Source: Desarmillaria ectypa (taxonomy: Eukaryota; Basidiomycota; Agaricomycetes; Agaricales; Physalacriaceae). From it: DNA of 64,000 bases. Location of the stretch: positions 682,001-746,000 of the forward strand of contig JAUDYN010000006.1 in assembly GCA_030407005.1 (NCBI GenBank), read 5' to 3'. The position numbers and the translations under genes were made by a program. How positions within the stretch are numbered: position 1 is the first letter of the stretch; each line of letters starts with the position of its first letter. Positions 56,643 to 64,000 of the stretch are shown here, piece after piece. The notes beneath the pieces were generated by a model that did not search any database, was not told the origin of the DNA, and was given only the letters and a program-made list of their open reading frames with translations.

Positions 56643-56943
56643 GTACATATTGCATGGTGGCTCTAAAGTACTGTTCTTAACTTGGGTAGTGGTAAAGATT
56701 ATTGCTCTTATGAGACACAGTCTCTGGTATTGAATCTGAAAACTTGAATTATCCTATGGTGTAGTAGCTGTTTATATATTTGTTGAAAATCATATAGAGG
56801 AGGAACCGGGAAAAGTGAAAGCCAAGAATAAGAAGTAAGAGAAAAGTATCTTGTGAGAAGCTTGTTCAGCAGATACCGACATGAATGCTCTGGCAAAGAT
56901 TCTCATGTTTCATGTCCAAATACAGTTACTATAGATCCTCATC
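56643..56943. other. Spacer between HET remnant and BRR2 partial copy
   Basis: No gene seen; CpG-poor up to about 56.8 kb, then normal. The junction from the decayed domain to host-like composition lies here. Confidence 0.5.
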
Positions 56944-58300
56944 GCCGTATCCTGCTTGATGACCAGTAGTTGTCGCGTTGAAGGCTCGCCAACAACCAAG
57001 TTTGCCCTCTTCTTCCCTGGGTAGAATGGCGCAATGAACATTTGGTCACCTTCTTCGCCACCTTTGTCGATGTCCCAGGCGAGAGCAACTTGCAGAATAA
57101 TGGGAGCACCCACTGTATAGTCCCTGCCAACGAGCTCATGCGTAGCATCAAGCGTTGCGTACGAGTTGACAAACGTAGCAAAGTCCTGCCTGTAAATCGA
57201 AATGAAGACGCGTATATGAAAAAAGATCGGTCAGAGTGTTCTCAAGGCGAGCTCTGTTACAAACGCGAGCGTCTTGCGACCCCTCCTCGGGAAAGTGTGT
57301 CTCGAGCGAGTACAAGGGTTGGTGTTTGTTCTTGACACGGGTTCTAATGCGATGGGGACCATAGAGAAGGTTTGGACGACTGAAGAAAGAAGGAAATTCT
57401 TGGTATGATGATGTTCGGTAATCTGTTGCCTCGTCATTTGAGTCACCCGTAAGCTCGCCGACTTTGATACCAAATAATTTAAGCCTAGCAACCATCCGTT
57501 GGACTGATGCTTTCATGGAAGCAACGTAGATGGTTTTGAATGTATCAAGGTCGAAAGTACCGGTAGTCCCGTCACGGTACTTGGACAACTCGTTCAGAAT
57601 TGTAAGCACGGCAACATTACTCTAAGTATCAAGGAATAGTCAGTGACGAAACCAGGATGTAGCTTGATAAACATACCTTTCCAGTGCCGGTAGGCACGCA
57701 AAGAATAGGAATGGGTTCATCGGTGCCAAATGCAATGGGGTAGAGCTTGCTCTGAACACGGTGAGTCTTGGGAACGGTGAACGGCCATGCCTTCGTCTGG
57801 CGATTTCCCGCTAGTTCATGAAGAATCTAGTCCACACCCTTTTCGTGCATAGCAACTTCAGCATTAACACGCTCATCTGCATCGCTCCGCATGAACTTGG
57901 TACACCAGACAACAAAGTCGCGGTCTTTAAGCAATCCTGTCGTGAGATGAAAACTCTGGTAGTCGAAGAGTCCCACGAGCTGGTTTTCGCAGTCACGAAG
58001 GTTGGACTCTGAGCCAAGAATTGAGAGCACCGAGGAGGCTTTATCTACAGCAGTGACCGGGCCCGAGTACGCCTCCGCGATCTATCTTTGTACCCAGAAG
58101 CCGTCAATGGAGTGTGGAGAGACGATGTCCTTGTCGGCCTCTGATTTCACGGATTTTGAAGATTCGCCACCAATGATCAGTGCCTCTTCGCCCACTTCGC
58201 CACCGTCCTCAGGTGCAGCCTGGCCATCCCTGTCCTCTTCATCGTTGTCCAGAGTTCAAACTCTTCTTCATCCTCAGTGCCATAGTCGGTAGTCTTCTTC
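56944..58300 (-). pseudogene. Internally deleted partial copy of BRR2
   Basis: On the minus strand it starts with Brr2 N-terminal text: DKDIVSPHSIDGFWVQR, then SNLRDCENQLVGLFDYQSFH, MRSDADERVNAEVAM, and helicase cassette 1 IQSKLYPIAFGTDEP... with a Walker-like PTGTGKS, then LTILNELSKYRD and KVGELTGDS. It then jumps to the far C-terminus ([57 protein letters not shown]), which matches the neighbouring intact gene. A piece of the intron that precedes [11 protein letters not shown] in BRR2 is still present, so this is a DNA-level duplication with a large deletion, not a retrocopy. Stops (for example after FWVQR) and frameshifts make it non-functional. Confidence 0.82.
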
Positions 58301-58714
58301 GACAGACTGACAAGTTGAGATATATTGTAGTCTGAGGTACGAGGTTGGGAGCACAGAACTGGGCGTGGAAGGAGCGACCAGATCCAGCCGAGACGTGTAA
58401 GGAGGCACAGATGAATGCGTTAGGCGATATTCCAGATGTCGAGTGGAACGCGGGAGCATCATCTGGTGCCGGTGTCGACGACGACGACTGACGGAAGAGT
58501 ATTCTAGCAAAGGTGATAATACTACGAGATCTTGATCATTGGCCTAGGATTCTCTGTTTGCGCTGTTCGTGTTGTCTTCATTGTGCGCATTTTGCACGTC
58601 ACTTGGGTCGTTCATTTTGTTGGTCAACGTTGGTCACCAAAAAGCGCACCTGATTTTGAGATTCCAATGCAACATTTTCTGAATAATATTATAAATTATT
58701 TAATTGTTACCACC
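58301..58714. other. Intergenic spacer
   Basis: Upstream flank of both the BRR2 partial copy (minus) and a possible small gene (plus). A minus-strand frame at 58274-58510 may be leftover N-terminal BRR2 sequence but I cannot align it. Confidence 0.4.
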
Positions 58715-59583
58715 ATGTCAGACGTCCAGATATACTTGAAGCCACGACCAGTCTCTTCCATCTGTGGGCACTCAAATTATCTACCGTTTCAATGGAACCC
58801 CAACTTCAAGTATGGTTCATTTTTCTCTGGCTACGGGACGATCCCCTCTGACGCCACAGAGGTATACACAATCCACTCTACTGACCTATCTGTTGGCCTT
58901 CCATTACGAACTGATTCCAAGCCTCCATGATGAGGTTCCTCATCCAGAAACAAGCCGTTCTCTATGGCCGAGCCTTCATGACCTCAAGAGGACGAAAATG
59001 ATACAAGTGCGTCAATTCTTGCGCGACAGCGAAAACCATGTCAATTGGCTGTACCGAAGCGACTGGCACACCGTTTCCGCCACCGCCAGAAATACAGGGT
59101 GATCCCGAGTGACATGAACTGTTCTTTTAGATTCTGGCTAGACGTGACGTCGAGTTGGCCTATATGCATTACATGGTGTACTACTTCAGCCATAAGTGAC
59201 CCTTGTCTTTTCTTATTGTTGTAGTTCCATGGGTCAAATCACAGACAGAGATATATCTTCGTAAGGACGCATATGCAACCAATACCCCGTTTACAGCTGA
59301 AGGGTCGATGTCACTCAACGAACTCTTTTTCCCGTCAAAGTACGCCCCCCAGGGTGATACGGACAACCAACGTTGCAGCGTCAAACTTTTGAACAATGAC
59401 ACAGGTGTTCTGATGAACCCTGACACTGTGACACCCTCCTTTCTCCTTCGTATACGTCGCAATTTTCTTTACGCTTACTTACTTCATTCTGACCTCTCTC
59501 TCTCCAACTTCAGCGGAGAAACCCATCGACGGCACATGATGGCGCCGATCTGGCTTGACCGGGTCAGTCTCTTGGTCGGATGA
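58715..59583 (+). CDS. Unrecognised gene, probably with introns
   Basis: From ATG 58715 the frame reads MSDVQIYLKPRPVSSICGHS, then LPFQWNPNFKYGSFFSGYG. A GTATAC...GAG intron (about 58862-58930) could connect it to VPHPETSRSLWPSLHDLKRT and HVNWLYRSDWHTVSATA. A later frame (59203-59583) reads VPWVKSQTEIYLRKDAYATN and SMSLNELFFPSKYAPQG to a TGA at 59581. Exon links are tentative and no family is recognised. It lies between the BRR2 copy and BRR2, transcribed against both. Confidence 0.35.
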
Positions 59584-59713
59584 CGTAACAGGAAGATGTT
59601 ACATATTATTTAGTCTGATTTATTATGTAGCAGGTTCATAAATGATTCATCGACTACAATACAGTTACTACAGATAAGAGAATAACACGGACAGCTCTAC
59701 CAAAATACAAAAA

Positions 59714-62700
59714 TCACTCCTCCATAGCATCATCACTATCGTCCTCATCACTGTCAGAATCTTCACCCTCTGCAACTTCGATATCATCCAATCCAATATC
59801 ATGATCCGCCCCTACATATGAGTCGCAAATCACATATAGTTTCAACGAATGCTTGCCCTTCGGCAGCGTGAACTCCAACTTTGCCGCCAGGTTCCTCGTC
59901 ACCGTAACCCGCTTGATGACCAATAGCTGTCGCGTTGAAGGTTCGCCAACAACCAACCACCAGTTTGCCATCTTCTTCCCCGGGTAGAATGGTGCAATGA
60001 CTGTTTGGTCGCCTTCTTCGTCATCTTCATCAACGTCCCGGGTGAGTGCAACTTGCAGAATGATGGGAGCACCCGCTGTATGGTCCCCACCAACGAACTC
60101 ATGCGTAACATCGAGCGTTGGGTACGAGTTGACAAACGTAGCAACGTCTTGCCTGTAAACCGAAATGAGAATGCGTAAATGAAAAAACTGCACGGAATGC
60201 TTACATCTGTGCCTGAGTCATTTGCAAGAGTGCTGTTCGCTTGTCGTCCTCCATCTCCATGATATCGTACACGGATTCGATTCCAGCGTCCTTACACCGC
60301 TGGATCAACTCTGGCTCGAAGTGCGGCACCTGTCTCAGAGGAGAGTCTCTGTCCCAAACAGCCTGAACACACATCTGTGCCAGATCCATCGCACCCAACG
60401 CACTCAACCACGCATTCGATGACATGACATCCACACACGCCGAAAGCAGGTTCAACACCTTCTCTAGGATAATCTTCTGGTCCGCAGCTAGATCTGCTGG
60501 TAACTGAATTCGACTGAAATGTGCTTGGAGAAGGAGGAACGTCTTGAAGTGAGGCGCCTCAAAGTTGACGCCGTCAATCTTAACAGGAAGACGGTCATAC
60601 AGCCGCTTGAGCAGAACATCCTCGTGTCGACGGATAGGAATGGCTTCGAACTCGGCTGAAGATGACACGACTTCCAGTAGACCCTTTAGCTTCGTACGTT
60701 CCTTCAGCGATAGCGTATAGACTTCAACCGTAACATCTGCCATAAACAATATTAGTCACGTCAGGGAGGAATAAGGAAGAACTCACAAGAGATATTGTAG
60801 TAAGCAGCGATCATTCCAAGGTTCAGCGCGGAAACGTCCATCTCGTCCTCTAAAGTAAAGATAAGAAAAGCACCCAAAGTAAAAAAGGCTGGTGAGATTA
60901 CCAATAGCAATGCACTTGGAGTTGACAAGATCAGTCAGAGTGTTCTCAACCAACTCCGATAGATGGTCCGACAAATGCTGATGGCTAACATTGTGCAGAT
61001 TATAGTAGTTCGGATTCTGCGTCATCCTGCGGTAAAAGTAAGTCCATGTCAGGATATCCTGGAACAAAGTCAGCCCAGCATCGCGCGAGAGACAAAGCAT
61101 CTTACCATAGCATCTTGCTTGTTTTCGATAGTTTTCACCGCGATCTCCGCCAGGAAGTAGTCGTGCAGCAAGTGAGTCGGAAGATGACTCTCAATGGGAA
61201 GACCTTCCGCCAAGAATTTCTTGTAAAAGTCCTTCCTCGTCTGTTGGCACATGAGGACGCACCGACTGCGCTCGTCGTCTCGAGGCCGACATGCTCGACC
61301 CATCATCTGCAGGACATCCATGACAGGATAGTCAACGTAACGGTGCTCCTTTCCTTCATAATACTGCACACCCATGATGATAACCATGTAGCTAGCGACC
61401 GGAATTGACCATGCTGTATCTTTTGAGGCCACGAGCACTTGAACAGCTCCACTCTCAAACAGACGCTGGACGATACGCTTGTCCTGCTTATCCATGGCCT
61501 CGTGGAAATAGCCAATACCCTTCTTCAACGTCTCCTTCAATCCCTCGTCCCGCAAATGGTCGAGATGAATCTGTATGTCTGCTACCTCGACGTTAAGGAA
61601 CCTATCTGGCTTGTCATCCGCGGCGCAGTGGATAAGCAGATCATCGACGGTGAGGCGACATTGTTTTCGCGAGGGAACGAAGACAATGACAGGTTTTGTG
61701 GGGGCATACTCGACAATGGCCAGGTATGCTGGCTTTGACATCGCGATCATGAGGGAAGGGAAGTGCGGTATTATGAATGATTGCAGATGAATATCCATGT
61801 CCAGAGGACGTGCACTAACCGAGGAAAACTAATGAGTCCAAGTCGAAGACCGAAGAAGGCACGTACCTAGGCGAGAAATTGAAGATAGCATGAGAGGGTA
61901 CGCCCATCCATTCACTCAGATCACGCGCATTTGCAAGCGAAACCCCACATGCAACGATGCGAGTCTTTACTTCTGTTTGCGCAGACACATATCGCGTCCT
62001 GGAAATGACGACTTCATATGTAGGACCTACTTCTCCTCCAACAAGCTGCACCTCATCAGCAATCAGAAGTCCGATATTCTGGACGTTCTTCCGCTGACGC
62101 CACCGACGAGAAAGTACATCCCACTGGCACAGCAAGCATAAATAAGATTAACATAGTAAGATGAAAGAAAGGTACCTGAGAGGGAGTGCAGACTATCACG
62201 TCACCCTTTTCCAAAAGCCGGAGATCCGTACTTGTCTCGCCTGTAAGACTGACAATCTCCTTGCCACCTTGAAGTCCCGAGAACTTGTCCTGCCATTCCT
62301 TCACGCGCTCATCGACCATCTCTTGGTATGGCTCAATACAGACAGCCCTTGGTTGTTCGCGCTTGCTCCATAGTCTGAGCAAAGCAAACTCGGCACAAAC
62401 GGTCTTTCCACTGCCCGTGGGGGCACCAATGAAAACGTTCTCGTCCGATGTATACAGCGCCTGGAACACTTGTGTTTGTATCTTGTTGAATGTTTCTATT
62501 GTGGATGCGTAGATCTTCTCAAACTCCTTGTTATGGAGGGCTGACAGCGGAAGAGGCTGAAGATCCAAAAGAGGCGTAGGCGTAGGGAATTTTTCGGGAA
62601 GAATGAGATGCTTAAAAGATATCGGGAGCCTGGTTTCAGAATGAAGCCACCGGTCAGAGATGATGGAGATGTAATAGTTGGGAGGTACGGGCTCGAACAT

Positions 62701-64000
62701 GGGAACCGTTAACGTGACATTGTGTTCATCTTCAGCGTACCGTTGGCGGAGAACGAAGGTATCATGGAAGAGAATGACTTCTCCATCAACATCCTCTACC
62801 ATGATCAAGAAGGTTTCAGCACCACCATGGATCTTCTCATCCCAACGGAAGTCAGGGATGATCGAAAGATCGATACGCAGCAAGGAGCGGGTGATAGGCT
62901 GAACCTGAGCTTGAAGCCTGGTGATAATATTAGAACTGCTGCTTATGATGAAGAAGCCATCGACATACTGAAGCTTAGGGAAGCTGTGGACGAGTCTATG
63001 TACCAGTTTTCCCGCATTTGGTATTCCGATGAGCTCACCAATCTCTGGAGGTGTCTAGGACACACCACTTAACACTCAGAAACGGAATAAGAGTAGTGAT
63101 AACTCACTAGATCAAAGTACCGATACCAGGGCTATTAATTCAAAGTTAGTTCAGGTGCTTTCGTCACTTCTGGTAAAAGACGCACAAATTGTTTACCCTC
63201 GGCCTTTCTTACCACTTCTGAAGGAACACCTTTGAATTGTCGGAGAGGTGTCATCGACCCCCACCTGATGCAAAGTAAACATTAACACCAAGGAGAGCAG
63301 CAGGAAACATGGCTTACATTCGTTTTTCTACCATCTTGCAGAGGTCAAGAGCTGCCTTCGCAGGCACAGCCCATCCTCGTTTCAGACATATTTCAAACAT
63401 CGCTCGAAGGATACTAATAATCGATTAGCACACCCGAAAGTCGAAAGGAAAATAAGCATACCGCCCGGCTGATTGCTGAACGAAAACCATGTCAGCGACA
63501 AGAACGAACCCTGGATAAAAAGTTAGTCTACGAAGAACGAAGGACGGTTTAACATACCATCGAGTTTCAGTTGAGAAATGTAGGCCTGAAGAAGAACATT
63601 GATTTTTGCGGCCGGCTCCTCCACTGTCTCTTTCACAGGGATGGGGACGCGCTCTAACAGCTTCGCAAGCTCCACCTTCTCTTCTTGACGGACCTAAACA
63701 GCGGAATTAACGCCACGAACTATTTGGACTGGTTGAACATACAGGTAACAGCTTGAACTCGTTAGATAGTGAGAATACACGGAACAGTTCCAGAGTCGAC
63801 ATCGTGGACCTCAGATGTTGGTTGTACACCATCATCGAATTATATGTCACATAATAATGCGACGCGATCCTTCCCAACTCAGTACTCTGGAATCGTCCCG
63901 AAGATCGCTCGTACTTCAACAGCTGACATTTCTCTAGTAACGCAGCCGCAGAGTGGACGATATCCGCACGCTTTTGAATTAAGCCAACATCGTCATCCTG
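59714..64000 (-). CDS. BRR2: Brr2-type spliceosomal RNA helicase (5' end outside window)
   Basis: U5 snRNP DExH helicase that unwinds U4/U6 during spliceosome activation. Fourteen exons in one frame, 1208 codons: 64000-63743, 63693-63558, 63510-63462, 63413-63318, 63264-63186, 63131-63108, 63054-62969, 62917-62176, 62123-61867, 61814-61106, 61058-60902, 60849-60787, 60736-60205, 60152-59714; introns 47-54 bases. Content: end of cassette 1 (Sec63 unit, e.g. [36 protein letters not shown]), then cassette 2 with Walker [10 protein letters not shown], motif [22 protein letters not shown], and the second Sec63 unit ([19 protein letters not shown] near 60250), ending in an acidic tail. The C-terminal cassette of Brr2 is known to lack ATPase activity; the Gln in motif II agrees. 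Slh1/ASC-1 helicases share the layout, but the tail matches Brr2 best. Confidence 0.93.

Noticed and set aside
57148..57609. A separate functional helicase gene right of the HET remnant
   Set aside because: Only fragments of cassette 1 are present, joined to far C-terminal BRR2 sequence with stops and frameshifts; it is a partial duplicate of the neighbouring gene.

Overview
The window is nuclear DNA of a filamentous basidiomycete, most likely an Agaricomycete. Host genes are dense in short introns (mostly 46-61 bases, GT-AG). They include an EZH2-type SET protein, a nucleoporin Nup96, a Brr2 spliceosomal helicase and a multi-exon P450, together with families expanded in Agaricomycetes (F-box/LRR-like proteins, HET-like proteins). 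All gene models below were spliced by hand from reading frame, splice sites and remembered family motifs; no search was run.

Left part (1-23.5 kb), gene-bearing, CpG-normal: a cytochrome P450 cut by the left edge (26-2144, +); a doubtful small spliced ORF; two divergent F-box/LRR pseudogenes (3029-4433 -, 4692-6448 +); an EZH2-like H3K27 methyltransferase (6998-9556, +); NUP96 (9821-12560, -); an intronless epoxide-hydrolase-like gene (13870-15003, +); an F-box/LRR-like gene (15641-16594, -); and the 3' end of an unrecognised gene (19195-19682, -). About 16.6-19.2 and 19.7-23.5 kb hold no gene I can defend.

Middle part (23.5-56.6 kb) is one stack of nested transposons, each layer closed by a target-site duplication (TSD). 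A HET-like gene (pieces 24070-24583 and 55326-56642) was split by a Ty1/copia element (24584-55320, -, TSD GAGCA). The copia was split in its RT by a Ty3/gypsy chromovirus, here Gypsy-B (26181-52129, +, TSD CAAAC/CAAAT). Gypsy-B received Gypsy-A (28087-38273, TSD GATTT), a solo LTR (40067-40415, TSD GTTAC) and Gypsy-C (42044-49658, TSD TCTAC). The 5' LTR of Gypsy-A carries a 1.7-kb non-autonomous DNA element (28452-30158, 4-bp TSD GCGT). Subtracting nested inserts gives ordinary sizes: copia about 4.8 kb, Gypsy-B 7.8 kb, Gypsy-A 8.5 kb, Gypsy-C 7.6 kb. The older layers are almost free of CpG and full of CGA-to-TGA type stops, as expected from methylation/deamination or a RIP-like process; Gypsy-A is the youngest and richest in CpG.

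The chromoviruses share unusual features visible directly in the sequence: a primer-binding site complementary to the predicted 5' end of their own transcript (Tf1-like self-priming), a Gag that begins with a hydrophobic membrane-spanning segment (in A and C), a conserved gag stop with a -1 overlap and a downstream stem-loop, and a second chromo-like module after the integrase chromodomain. The copia element instead has a site complementary to the anticodon arm of initiator tRNA-Met.

Right part (56.6-64 kb): an internally deleted, intron-containing partial copy of BRR2 (56944-58300, -), an unrecognised small gene (58715-59583, +), and the C-terminal 1208 codons of BRR2 itself (59714-64000, -), cut by the right edge.
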